Origin: Adiantum capillus-veneris
Taxonomy: Eukaryota > Streptophyta > Polypodiopsida > Polypodiales > Pteridaceae
Direction: 5' to 3'
Length of the DNA: 64,000 nucleotides
Assembly (NCBI GenBank): GCA_014529385.2
Contig: CM043962.1
Location: 53,091,905 to 53,155,904 of the forward strand
The number at the start of each line of letters is the position of its first letter. The stretch's first letter is position 1. Position numbers and translations under genes: made by a program. Below the pieces are notes generated by a model. That model was not told where the DNA came from, did no database searches, and was given only the letters and a program-made list of their open reading frames with translations. This document shows, piece after piece, positions 25,434 through 38,037 of this stretch.

Positions 25434-26153
25434 CGACCCAAGCAAGCTAGGGGGTTGCTTAGGGGGTATACTCACCCACACACACTCACAAACACTCTCA
25501 TTGTGTGCTATGAAAAGTGGAAGATCTCCTTCTCCAAGCAAGTAGAGGTTGAGAGCCTACACCAACACTCTTGGCTATGGAGTGCAAATCCAACCAACAG
25601 CTATTCTTCAATGCTTAATCTTGCCATCTCCTTCTTCTTCATTACTATGCTATGATGTATGCTAGCAAGAAGAGTTATGATAAGTGAGGAACTAATTTTT
25701 TCTCCTATGGAATGTTTCTTCTTCCTCTTCCCTACCCGCATTCCCTGCTAGCTCTCTCCACCTTCGAAGCTGTTTGAGGGCTTGGGACTGAGGCTTGGGA
25801 TAGTTAAAGCTTTCCTCAAGTTTATGTTATGCTTGTGATGCATGAAGCTTTCCATCTTCATTACATCACCTAGGTTACAAGGAACACAAAGATTGTATTG
25901 TAACAAGTCTCTCTTAATGGGAGAAATCATAATACAAATGCCTATTGGCTCCACATAAATCCGGTCCTCAACTATTGTCATGTTCTCTAAATTCTCTCTC
26001 TTGTAAAAGTATTGTTCATGCCGAGTTAGCTAATTGCTATGATTATGTTGCTATCTTCAATTATGTTCACCCGCTATGCTCACAAAGTCATTTCTCAAAA
26101 GTACTCTCATTAATTTCCGCTACTCTCAAGTTAAATAGGCCAATTTCATTACA
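24892..26153 (+). repeat. Left LTR of large Ty3/gypsy element, second part
   Basis: It resumes the left LTR after the nested element and aligns with the right LTR to the end CATTACA at 26153. It contains a 30-base G run at 25403-25432 that the right LTR lacks. Confidence 0.92.
25403..25432 (+). repeat. Poly-G run (G)30
   Basis: Thirty consecutive G bases inside the left LTR of the large gypsy element. The same place in the right LTR (about 32479) has four G. It is either a somatic or germline slippage expansion or an assembly or sequencing artefact. Confidence 0.97.
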
Positions 26154-29100
26154 TTGGTATCACAGCATTTGGTTTCTCTTTTCTTGCTGAAGAAGAGAGG
26201 TCCTTAAGTAGCTTATAATTGGTTGATTTTGTTAATTATATTAGGGTAAGTGGAACTGGGATCTATTATCGGTTTTGTTGAGCCCACTATGTGGGAGATG
26301 GTGCACACCTCGGGAGCTTTGGACTTAATAATGGAGTCTTTTTAGACTTGCCTACGCGTTTACCATTATTGAGCCATAATAAGTTTGAAAGGAGCTAGCC
26401 CTCGGCAACTCTGCTATGTTATACCTACTCCTCTACTCTCTATAATTAACCACATCTATCCATGGGTGTAGATACTTAAGATCCAATTTTCAAAGGCTAA
26501 GAGGAGTGACAACTAAGGTTTTGAATTTCCAAAGCATACACTAAGTACATACATAAATTTTGTTAACATGGCTGACAATAATCAAGAGAGTAGAATGAAC
26601 ATTGATAGCTTTGGTTTTGCACATGAAGGTGATAATGATTATTCTCCCATGTTTGTACGGAATTTCTCTTCCTCTACAAGAGAAGAGAGAGCTTAGGAGG
26701 CCTCTTGACGAGATCCCCAAAAGATGACTCTCTCCCATTCAAGAGGAGGAATCCAAAGAGCAAGAGAGCATTAAAAGTTAAGATCCTCTGAAGATGTGGC
26801 TCCACGAAGACGGCGGCCTAGACGATCGCCCACTCCTCCCAAGAGGAAAAGATCAGCACATAGTCCTTCTCCTCATCACTCTGAAAGGGAAGAGAGGAAA
26901 GAAAGGAAGAAAAGGGCTAGGAAGAGTTCACCCTCTTCTCCTTCTTCTTCACCTTCCTCCTCTTTCGATGAAAGCTATGGCTATTCTCCTAGAGAATACA
27001 AGAGGGGAGGACAATCACAAATCATTTCCTACATGGCGAAGGTCACAAAAGCTAAAGAAGTTCAAGGAGGGAGGAAAGAGTATCTCTTTTCTCACCTATA
27101 ATGGAACCTTTGGTGCTATTGACAAAGTGTTGGCCTTCATCCAGCAATTTGATGCGGCCTTTGGAGACGAGGGCTTCACAGAGTCCTCCAAGCTATGCCA
27201 TGTAGCTATGCACTTCCAAAAATCAGTTCGTCAATGGTGGACTAACCTTTGTGGCAATGGTGAAGCCCCAAAGACATGGAAAACTCTACGAATTTCCATC
27301 ATGAAGAAATTCCTTGCAAGAGATGCAAAGGACAAAGTGATTACCCAATGGCGCAGCTTGAAGCTTCTCTCTCATGAGTCTATCCACAAGTATGTAGACA
27401 AGTTTTGATATTTACATCTCAAGGCTACTGTCTTTCAAAAGATCGACTTTGCCAAGAAAAGGTTGAAATTCTATGCGGGATTACCTGAAGAGATGGCCGA
27501 ATACATAAACTCTCAACGGCCTGGTACTATTAGCGAAGTAATCCATCATACCATGGTTGCTTCATGCATCAATTTCAATCAAGGGGCTAGACATAATGTC
27601 AAGCCCATGGAGAGCAAAGAAAAAATGATGCAAAGGGGAAAACCAATGTTCAAAATTCTTCCCAAGGTACTTCCACCAACAACAACAATCGGTCCAAGGA
27701 GAAGGGAGTTTACAAAGGTAAAAACAAACTCTCTCCTGAAGAGATTGAAGCTTTTCGCAAGGACCATAAGTGTTTCAAGTGTGGGGAGCAAGGACATTGC
27801 TATCGTTCTTGCCCCAATAAGAATACTCACAATGAGACTCCTAGGTCTTCCACCATCAAAGCTCCAAAAGAGGATTCTCATTACAAAGGATCATCACTTT
27901 CGTATGCTTGGGGAAAGGTAAGAGATCATGATTCCTTCATCTTGTTTGACCCTGGCTCTACTCACAACTTCATATCAATGGAGTTGGCTACCAAGTTGGG
28001 CATTCAAGCTTTTGAGATGGGAGATATGGTAATGGTGGTTGATGCATCTTTCAAGGGACAGCAAGCCTTCGTTACTCCCTTGATTGGGAAGTTGAGGCTT
28101 TATGTCCAAAGCTATGTCAACAAAGAAGACTTTTGCATCTCTCCTCTCCAACATGAGGATGCTATCCTAGGGGCGCCATGGTTTGATCGCATGGCTGCCA
28201 ACATGAAGTTCCCTGAAAGGAGAATCTACTTCACCTACAGGGGAAAGAACATGTATATAGATTCTAGTGAGAGTGGTCGCACTATTCCACTTGTAAATCC
28301 TCTTGCTTGTGATAAGTCAATGAAGGGCTCAGTTTTTGCGTACATGATTTTTTTCAAAGAGTCTCTAAAAGATCCTAATGTTTCATCAAATGTAAATGGT
28401 AGGAATCAAAAAGAGTTAGACTTGTCTAATTTTCTAAAAGGATTCCAAGATGTGTTCATCGATGATATCCCTATGGACTTACCTTCAAAACAAGGGGATA
28501 ATGACCATCACATTGAGCTCCTTCCAGGAAGCTCACCGCCTAACAAGTCTCACAAGATCAACAACAGGAGATCATGAGGCAAGTACAGGAATTGGTAGAC
28601 AAAGGGATGGTGAGGCCTAGTTCCTCTCCCTTTTGTTCTCCAGTCCTTTTAGTGCAAAAGAAAGATGGCACATACCATATGTGTGTGGACTATCGAGCAG
28701 TAAACCATATTGCTATCAAAAACAGATTTCCCGTGCCTCGGCTAGAAGATCTGTTTGATAAGCTACAAGGCTCTACCTACTTTAGTAGGATTGACCTTAA
28801 GAGTGGCTATCATCAAATAAGGATAATGGATGAAAATATCCTAAAGATTGCGTTTTGCACAACATTTGGTCTTTACGAATATCTAGTCATGCCTTTTGGC
28901 TTGACTAATGCACCAGCTACGTTCAATTGTCTAATGGAGAAAAATTTTAGACCTTATCGTAAATTCATTGGAGTGTTCTTTGATGATATCATCATCTATT
29001 CCAAGTCTTTGGAGGAACATAAGCAACATCTCCAAGGGATTTTTCAAGCATTGAGGGAGAATAAGATTTTTCTCAACCAAAAGAAAAGTGAATTTTTCCT

Positions 29101-31601
29101 TCAAGAGATTCAATACTTAGGTCTATTATCTCTCACAATGGTATCCATATGGATCTATCAAAGTTAGAGGTAATAAAAGCATGGCCTAACCCAAGGAATC
29201 TACATGAGCTAAGAAGCTTTATTGGTATGTGTGCATATATAGACGCTTCATAGAAAAATTCTCTCAAGTAGTAGGACCACTACACGACTTAACTAAGAAG
29301 AACGTTAAGTATGTATGGACTGCTAAGGAGCAAAATGCTTTTGATAAGCTAAAAAAGAAGCTTACTTCCCAACCAGTCCTTGTATTTCTGGATCTCTCAA
29401 AGCCATTTGAGGTCCAATGTGATGCTTGTGGTGATTGCCTTGGAGTAGTTTTGCTTCAAGAAGGGCATGCCATAGCATATGAGAGCCGACAGCTCGATAC
29501 TGATGAACGAGCCTTGGGCATTTATGAGAAAGATCTTTTAGCTGTTCTACATGTTCTAGACACATGGAAGCACTACTTATTGAGGACTCCATTCATTCTA
29601 CGAACCGATCACCAAAGTCTCAAGTATTTCATGACGCAAACCAAGATTTCCGACAAACAAATGAGGTGGGCAAATTTTCTTTCACAATTTAATTTTCATA
29701 TTGCTCACATTGTTTGTAAGCACAATCAAGTGGCCGATGCACTTTCACGACGACCAAAAGTTAATGCGGTGTCTCTAGCTACTCACAATGATCTATCTTC
29801 TATGATAGATGAGTATGCTACTAACCCTGAATTTAGAGACATAATGTTAGCCCTGGCTTTGGGGAAGAAAGAGGAACCATTCACCTTGCAGGATGGTTAT
29901 CTTCTCCACGGCAATAGGCTATGTGTTACACATTCCCTTTGTGAGAAAGTTATGCATGAATCCCATGCTCCTCCATATGCGGGGCATAGAGGTATTCAAC
30001 CTACTCTCCGAGGAGTAGATACATACTTCTATTGGCCTACGATGAAAGTGGACATACAAGAGTATGTTTCAAAATGTGTAGTATGCCAAAAGACAAAATA
30101 TGGTAGAGAGAAGCAACCTGGATTACTCCAGCCATTGCCTATCCCAAATTCACCAAAGGAGAGTATATCCATGGATTTTATCTTTGGATTACAAAAGTCT
30201 ATCCATAGGAATACGGGAATATGGATAATAATAGACAGGTTTAGCAAGCAAGCACATTTTATTCATGTCAAAAAGAATATTAAGGCACATCAAATGGCAA
30301 CTCTCTTCATATCTCATATTTTCAAGCACCATGGATTACCTACATCCATTGTGTCAGATAGAGATCTTAGAATGACCAATAATTTTTGGAAAGGTCTCTT
30401 TGAAAATCTAGGAACAAGATTGAGTTTCTCTTTGGCCTATCACCCACAAACGGATAGCCAAAGTGAGATGGCCAATCTTACGATACTCAATCTATGTTAC
30501 CAAAGTAGATCAACGCTCACAATGGTAAAAGTACTTACCTCTTGTAGAGTATGCCTACAATAATAATGTGCATACTTCTACGGGAAAAGAAACTTTTGAG
30601 ATCATTGAGGGAAGACCTAAAAGTCCCTTGCTACTCAAAGTACATGGGAAGATCTTCGTTGTCGATGAGTATAGCCGTGACCTACAAGAATATTTTCAAA
30701 AGATTAAGGAGGCTATATACATCTCTCAACAAAGGCAAAAAGATGCTACTGATAAGCACAGTAGGTCCTTAATGTTCAAAGAAAATGATTGGGTCTTACT
30801 TAAGTTTCCTAAGTCTCGATTAAGGCAAACGATGGGCAAAAATCCTACGGGCCATCACAAGTATTATGCTAAACTAGCAAAAAGATACTATGGTCCTTTC
30901 TAAATCTTGAAGCCCATCAATGAGACGACTTATCAACTCAAGTTGCCTAACCATTGGCTCATACACAATGCCTTTCATGTAAGCCTACTTAAGCCCTACA
31001 AAAAAGAGCCACCAAGTAAACCAATTATCGAAGACCGTCCCAAAGTTGAAGACCAAGAAGAGGTGCTACAACCCGAAGCTATCCTTCAGAATGAAGACAA
31101 GGTACCACGACATGGTAAGATTGTCCGACGATATCTTATTAAGTTCAAAATTTATCCTTTTGAAGATGCTAGATGGATGCAAGGAATACAACTTAAGGAT
31201 AGTATGGACCTTGTCAATGCTTACAATGCTACATTAGAGTAAGCAAATGTACAAATTTCTTTTAAATGACTCATGTTTTTGTCTTATAAAACTAGTTCTC
31301 TTTTTAATTGTGCATAAATCTAACTAGTATGCATGCTTAGAATCATGTTTGTGATGACGACGTCTCTCAAACATCAAGTAGAATTTGTCACTCTACTTTG
31401 GGAGAATGAAATGGACTAAAGAGCAAACATGCTTGCGGCAGAAATGTCTCCCAAGCACCAAATGGATTAGTCATCCATCTTGGAAGGATGCCATAGGGTA
31501 AAAAGGGATCCTCCACCCGCTAAGTAAAATTGACTAATGACTAAGGCTTTATCTCTTCTACCTCGTAGTCAAGGACGACTATGATTTCAAGAGAGAGGTA
31601 A

Positions 31602-33163
31602 TGTCATAAAATCTAATATCTAATATCTAACCAACCCAAATGATGTTCTCATATTAAACTAATCACTTAATGTGGGAGAATAAACGGGAACAAGGATTAA
31701 GATATAGACATGTGCTTATAGATCTATCTCAACACGGGGCCAATGGTAAAGGGGCCCAAATGAGAGATGGTCTTTTAAAGAGCAAGGCTAATCAATGGAG
31801 CATAAGACCTTAGGGTTAGATTCATTGAAGACCTCAAATAATGTGTGTAAAAGTCCTTTGACCTTAGGTAAGCTAGGGTTGAGCTTGAGGCGAGAACCCG
31901 ACCCAGCTCAAGGTGCTTGTCCTACTTGTCATGCTTGATGAATAAGGTACTTGAGGTGCTTGATGATTGAGGTGCTTGAGATTCTTGAGGTGCTTGATGA
32001 TTGAGATGCTTCAGGTGCTTGACATGCTTGAGATGCTAGGGTTGCACTTGAGGTGAGAACCCAACCCAAGCTTAAAGTGCTTAAGGGCCAAACGTGTGGT
32101 GGGAACTGGGCCTATGCATGAGGGGCTTGAGGTGTCAAAAATTCAAATATTCAATCCCTACAAGGAGGGGGCGAGCCCTACATGAGTGGGAATGAGAGAG
32201 AACACCCACACACTCACACAAGGCATGCATGGTACAAAGAAAGCAAAAGGGACAATTGTCAAGTCCCTCCTCATGTTGCCCTCATAGTGTGCCTGAAGCC
32301 TATTGGTTGGCCACCCAAGGGGTCCAATGATAATTTACGCGATTTAATTAATTGATTTTGCATTTATCAAGTCCTCTTTCTCAAAGGGGAAAGTGGGACA
32401 CTTGTTCCAAGGCTACCTTGGCTGCTTGTGATTGGCTAGGCCTGGAGGGGTCCAATGAGCTTCAAGCATGAGCTACAAGGGGAGATCGACCCAAGCAAGC
32501 TAGGGGGTTGCTTAGGGGGTATACTCACCCACACACACTCATAAACACTCTCATTGTGTGCTATGCAAAGTGGAAGAGCTCCCTCTTCTTCTCCAAGCAA
32601 GTAGAGGTTGAGAGCCTACACCAACACTCTTGGCTATGGAGTGCAAATCCAACCAAGAGCCATGCTTCAATGCTTAAGCTTGCCATCTCCTTCTTCTTCA
32701 TTACTATGCTATGTTTCTTCTTCCTCTTCCCTACCCTCATTCCCTACTAGCTCTCTAAGCTTCAAAGGTTTTTGAGGTCTTGGGACTGAGGCTTGGGATA
32801 GTTAAACCTTTCTTCAAGTTTATGTTATGCTTGTGATGCATGAAGCTTTCCATCTTCATTGCATCACCTAGGTTACAAGGAACACAAAGATTTTATTATA
32901 ACAAGTCTCTCTTAATGGGAGAAATCAAAATACAAATGCTTATTGGAGGGGGGACCGACTCCACATAAATCCGATCCTCAATTGTTGTCATGTTCTCTAA
33001 ATTCTCTCTCTTACAAAAGTATTGTTCATGCCAAGTTAACTAATTGCTATGATTATGTTGCTATCTTCAATTATGTTCACCCGCTATGCTCACAAAGTCA
33101 TTTCTCAAAAGTACTCTTATTAATTTCCGCTACTCTCAAGTTAAATAGGCCAATTCCATTACA
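31602..33163 (+). repeat. Right LTR of large Ty3/gypsy element
   Basis: A 1562-bp LTR from TGTCATAAAATC to CATTACA, followed by the TCATG target duplication. Near its start it holds a minisatellite of GAGGTGCTT-like units (about 31945-32040). Confidence 0.93.
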
Positions 33164-35799
33164 TCATGCGTGTTTGTGTGAGGAGTGTCAAAAATAGAGA
33201 TAGTCAAGTAAATGGTCTCCAGCCACTAATAAATCTGCTAGCTGATTGTGTTGTTGTTGGAACATCAAATCATCTTCAGACACGTTTTCTCAATGGTTAT
33301 CTCCTCTTTCAGGATACAGCATGTGCAACTTCCATGATTCTAGAATCTCCATGACTAAGATTGATGCAGTTGTCCCAAATCTCATCAACATTGAACATGA
33401 TTAAAAACATGACAGATTACAAAAGAGAGCCTGTGTAGGGTCTTTACTACTGAATCATAGCACAATGTGTCTTCATGTACCTTGGGTAGTTTTGCAAGCA
33501 TATATGTTGCTCCTGTTGAAATCGCTGCTCTTGAATTCCACAAAGAGTGTATCATTTCCATCATCTGCCATCTTGCAAGTCAACTATTGAATAACTTCAT
33601 GAGCATTTTGTAGCTTAACATAATTTGCATCTAATTGTTGAGGCCGTTTTATCATAGCAATTGCACCATCGTGCTTTCCCTTGCCATGGCAAGTCCCAAA
33701 GTAGTTCTATAGCATTTGTCTATTGGTCCTTACTAATACTTGCACAAGAAGACTCATACTATACATAAATTAGGAAGTGTGCTAGAGGTGTTGACATAGT
33801 ATTGAGGACTATACTTGGATCACATGATATTGAAAGAGTGCTAGACTTTCACATTACATAGTACTTCAAGTTCTTGTTCAAATTGAGTACTTAGTGTATA
33901 TGTGCTAGTGTACAATCTATAGCACTATGTATAATGATACATATTAAAACCAAGAATTATGTACAATACTACAGATTACAACCATCATAGGACTATAGAT
34001 ATGAGGTAGTACAAACATAGTGCTCAGACTTATCAATGCCCATAGATTGATTAGCCAAGTGCTAAGATATCACCAGTAATACATAGCCATGCATAATTGC
34101 TCTCAATCTATTGTCATAAACTTTCCCACTTGGGATCACATAATAACATCAATATCAAAAAGTCCTTTTAACTCGCACATGCTACACAAAGATAGGATAT
34201 TGAGTTAGTAAATAATTCATGCTAGCACTTAGGACATGCTAAGATGAGCAATAAGTGTGTGGTATTCTCATAGAGTGATACAAGTAATCACATAGTACTT
34301 TATATGCCAACTCAGACTAACAACATGTGGTTTTATAGCATTCACACAAACACACATAGTACTTCCATAGAACTACATATGCATATATACTTCTTTAGTG
34401 ATAGTATTGGAGCAACTCACCTTACAATGAAGCAAAATATTCATGCTGCATTAAAGTGAGATGTTGCACCATCCGCACAATCCCGGTGCCTTGTAAATTT
34501 GTGGCCTTGAGATATAAGATGTTGATATGCAGCATAAAGCAATTTTGCACAAAAAAACATGTCACGTTATTTATCATCCAAAATATAAACCACAATTTCC
34601 ATCTTTAGATCTCCATCCTACTTTGAGTGGTAAATATGCACAAGTATCATGCATTGATCACTACGCCAAATTATGTATGGATTGGATTTTGTTCTACAAC
34701 CTTGAAGGTATTGTTTTCTGCAAAGGCATCATACACATGACCAAACATCTAGCAAAGTCTTCAAGCAATGTATAAATTGAGTGTTCTACCAATAACTCCA
34801 AAAATTATAAGGGACAAAAACATTGAAATGGTGAAAAAATAGAGGGATTATGTCTTTGGCAACTCACTCCTTGTAGACTTCCTTTATTTGTTTCTTTGTT
34901 TGATTGCCCCCTATGTACTTTGTGATATGCTGATATGTCTTCCATTTCACAAGCTTTTGATTTGCTCATGCTCCCGAGGAAAAAAAAAGGCTTTGGAAAG
35001 TTCTTGCATGCTCCCATTAGGCATGTGCTACTTTGCGAACTCCTCACTATGGACCTCCACAATTTTTCACATATCCAAAGGTCAATGCATGTGCAATGCA
35101 CTTTGCCTCTGCATTTGACTTGCAAGTCTTACATAAACAATCACATGCCTGTTTGTGCAATGTCTTTGTATTAGTTATGATGGAATTGATAGCTACACAC
35201 ATTAAGTCAATCCTCGTATGGTACAAAAGCATGTGTTTCTCTTCTTACAAAAAGTTTGAAAGCCAACTACAATGGAGGTAGGATGATGCTCTTTAAAATT
35301 CACAAAGAATTCTCCTTGAAAAACAAGTATAAGTTGCATTAAAGCATCAATTTTAAGGAATAATTTTGATAGCTAGCCATACAAACATTTAACAAAAATT
35401 CCAGGATTAAAATTTACTTTCTTAATAAGCTGCTTATGATATAGAGAGACCTAAGTAAATCGAATGAGCTCTATAGTTTTTTTAACTGATACTTTGCAGA
35501 CACTTTATTTATTTAAAAATTAAATCCAGGCAATATACAAAAGCTCTTTTCAATTACTACCAACCACTTCTCAAAGAAGAAAACTCCGGTCTTAGGCAAG
35601 ATTTGTTTAAAGTTCATTCACTTTTAAGGGCCAACCAACTTGGTCAGCCCTTGAATGTGAATTAGGCTTTTTATGTCTGAAACTAACCTAGGGCAACCTT
35701 TTTCGACAACCAAATTTTATGCCAAACAAAAATGGGCTACTTCATGGGATTTAGTACATGTCTAGATTTTGACAGTAGGGTCCAATTACCTACCAAAAG
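33164..35799. other. Unassigned AT-rich intergenic sequence
   Basis: No gene is recognised in about 2.6 kb. The phrase ACATAGTACTT recurs several times between about 33850 and 34370, suggesting an old low-copy repeat. A cysteine-containing minus-strand frame near 34800-35230 (CDCLCKTCKSNAEAKC) has no family I can name and is not called. Confidence 0.5.
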
Positions 35800-35870
35800 A
35801 GTGTAGCTCAGTTGGTTGAGCCTTCATGATGTAACCCCAAGGTTGAGGATTTGAGGCTCGCGGGCTGCAT
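35800..35870 (+). repeat. tRNA-like sequence, probable SINE head or decayed tRNA
   Basis: A good polymerase III A box (TAGCTCAGTTGG, 35804-35815) is followed about 32 bp later by a degenerate B-box region (GGATTTGAGGC). Arms pair poorly, so a working tRNA is unlikely. The downstream sequence has no clear tail. Confidence 0.4.
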
Positions 35871-36358
35871 TCAATGGGTGTCACCTACCTTTCTCAACTT
35901 CTCCATTGAGGGAGTCGTTCCCGCGGATTCAAATAACTAGGATATGCAAAAACTTGACATTACCAAAAGTGTGCGTCAACTTGTCCTCATATTGTTATTT
36001 GAATATTGTCAATTTTCTGTGAACATACCCCTTATTCAAAAGAACCAACAAGTGTTACACAAAAGGGATTAAGGAACTTTAAGTAAACCAATATACAATC
36101 TTTGAACAAACCAAATATTCATGCACTGCCTTCAACATCAATTATCAAATTACTTCTTGCATAATTCTTCCTGCTGTGGTGGTTCTGTACTAGGAAGCGA
36201 GATATTCTGCAAGCCATTGTGCCGAGTGAGCATAAGGAAACCAACTTATATTCCAGAATTAAAGGCAAAGTATTAAGTTAAGGCAATAATCTCGATGAAA
36301 GAATGCTCCGATTTCTGAGCCAATTAGGAGCCAACCCGCCGATGCCATGTCCAGTCAT
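35871..36358. other. Sequence downstream of the BELL gene stop
   Basis: This AT-rich stretch should contain the 3' UTR of the minus-strand BELL gene. I cannot fix a polyadenylation site from the sequence alone. Confidence 0.4.
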
Positions 36359-37761
36359 TTAAACGAATGTGTAGTTGACATCCTCAGCTGAAGCTGCCTG
36401 TACATTGAAGTGCTGATTAGGATTGTAATTAGGGTGGAGTGGAAACTCAGTTGACGAGGATGAGTGTTGAAGCCCCAGGGTCAGAGAAACTCCATGCCTT
36501 GGTGTCATCATTCTATTGTACGACATCGTGCTATTGCCGCTGTTGTATGACAAATGTTCAGAATTCTCAACGTCATGATTATGGCGGGCACCACTATTAT
36601 CCTTGGCCTGCACCATATCACCCTTGCCAAAGTGGCCATCACTCCCTGTATAGTCCATGTGGTCTAGCTGCCCATTCTGCACTGCCACACTTCCTTCAGC
36701 TGCATCTTGGAACTCGTTTTCTTTGCTTTCCTCTGCATACATCTGCTCCACCATAGGTTTCCATAACCTCACCCTTGCATTGATGAACCAGTTTGCAACC
36801 TGTAGTCAAAGTAAATAATTCTGACCTTGAGTGCAATATTGCTTTAAAAAACTTCAACCTTGTTCCCATGCCTGTTGCGATATTACATGCTTAGGTAACA
36901 TTCTTTGAACCTTTTGTACTCTCTCTGAATTCCCATTAATTAGATACAGAGAGATTACAACTACAATGCTCAAAGCCATCACCACACCAAGAGCTTTGAA
37001 TCTTTAATGCTCTGCATGCGAGTTAGATACAGAAAGATTGAAGCATGAGATGACCAAAGCAAGAATGCTTAAAACCATCACCACACCAAGAGAGCTTCAC
37101 GAACTGAGAACTTTGAAGAAAAATTCATGCGATGACACTCAAAATCAGAAGAATTTTCATACTAAGATCATCAGCAAGGTGAAAAATTGACCTGGCTTCT
37201 TGTTAAACCAGTGAGTCTTGCGAGCATGAGCTTCTCCGAGTCCTTCGGATACCTAAAGATCAATGAAACATCAAGCAGGTCAGAAATGTCTTGGATTCTG
37301 AGCTCAACTTTATAGAGGGCAAAACCGACTGCAAAAGGTCAAGGTCAATATTGAAGATATTTAGGATCATCTTACGGGTGAAGAAAATGTTCAAAGAGCC
37401 AAGCACGAAGCACTGCGACAGAACGTTCCGGGAGCCCGCGCTGCGGACGCCATGACTGGGTTTGGTGCAACATGCCAACCTGCTGCAGGGTTCGATGATG
37501 CCGAAGGCGCTGGTCCAGAATCCGGAGACGCGGAGTTTCACCTTTGTTGAGCACTGGTACGCTAGAAATGTCATCTCCTAATGACCTGCAAGCAACCTTA
37601 ATGTGCTCTCCTATGGCATCTCTTAAAGCCCTAAATTGCCTTGAGATCAGCTTCCTTGCAAGGGCCGTATAGGGTACCGCTGCACTCATTCCGGTCGCTG
37701 ATTCAAACGATGTTATTATTAGCTGCATCTGATCCTGATATCGCTGATACCTTCGATCAAG
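36359..37761 (-). CDS. BELL-type (BEL1-like) TALE homeobox gene, C-terminal exons
   Basis: Three exons are seen on the minus strand: 37376-37761, 37192-37252 (61 nt, the length usual for this exon in plant BELL genes) and 36359-36799. Introns 37253-37375 and 36800-37191 are GT-AG and keep phase. The first exon has the second half of the POX domain ([36 protein letters not shown]) and the BELL segment ([32 protein letters not shown]). The homeodomain spans all three exons, with the TALE loop HPYPKDSEK and the recognition helix [15 protein letters not shown] intact. The C-terminus carries the ZIBEL-like motif GVSLTLGLQ and ends YTFV. BELL proteins are nuclear transcription factors that pair with KNOX partners through the POX/BELL region. 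No defect is seen, so this is probably a working gene. Confidence 0.95.
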
Positions 37762-38037
37762 CTGCTTGTTGTCAGTCATATCACTGCCATCAATCAGATA
37801 ATGCCAGCAACTGTTGTACACACACATATTGCCATCATGCCAATCATTTACTTACCTACCATCATTTATTGATTTGTGATTGTAATGCCACCAACTGTTA
37901 TATACAAACATGCCATCATTCCAGTCATTTAAATACCCACCTTTTAATCAGCTAGCTCCCTCCATGCAAAAACTTCATATAAGTTACTAATAGTACATTT
38001 TGTGCAGAGCAATATTAGATGCAGATATGGATGATGC

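Larger units (their letters stand above)
18613..33163 (+). mobile_element. Ty3/gypsy (chromovirus-type) retrotransposon fossil, long LTRs
   Basis: The element is bounded by a 5-bp target duplication TCATG (18608-18612 and 33164-33168). Its LTRs start TGTCATAAA and end CATTACA. The left LTR is split by another element (18613-18971 and 24892-26153) and the right LTR is 31602-33163. A primer-binding site resembling tRNA-Met follows the left LTR (TTGGTATCAC at 26154). Internal parts in order are gag (about 26800-27760), a CCHC knuckle (about 27770-27825), protease (about 27940-28000), reverse transcriptase (about 28570-29150), RNase H (about 29390-29750), integrase (about 29940-30560) and a chromodomain-like C-terminus (about 31130-31200). 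A purine-rich tract precedes the right LTR. It is broken, with several breaks. The LTRs differ at roughly 6% of aligned positions by eye, so the insertion is not recent. Confidence 0.93.

Noticed and set aside
34805-35232. Cysteine-rich minus-strand frames
   Set aside because: No recognisable zinc-binding family, no splice signals that join them convincingly, and stops all around.
35800-35870. Functional tRNA gene
   Set aside because: The A box is good, but the acceptor and T arms do not pair and the B box is degenerate, so it is reported as SINE-like only.
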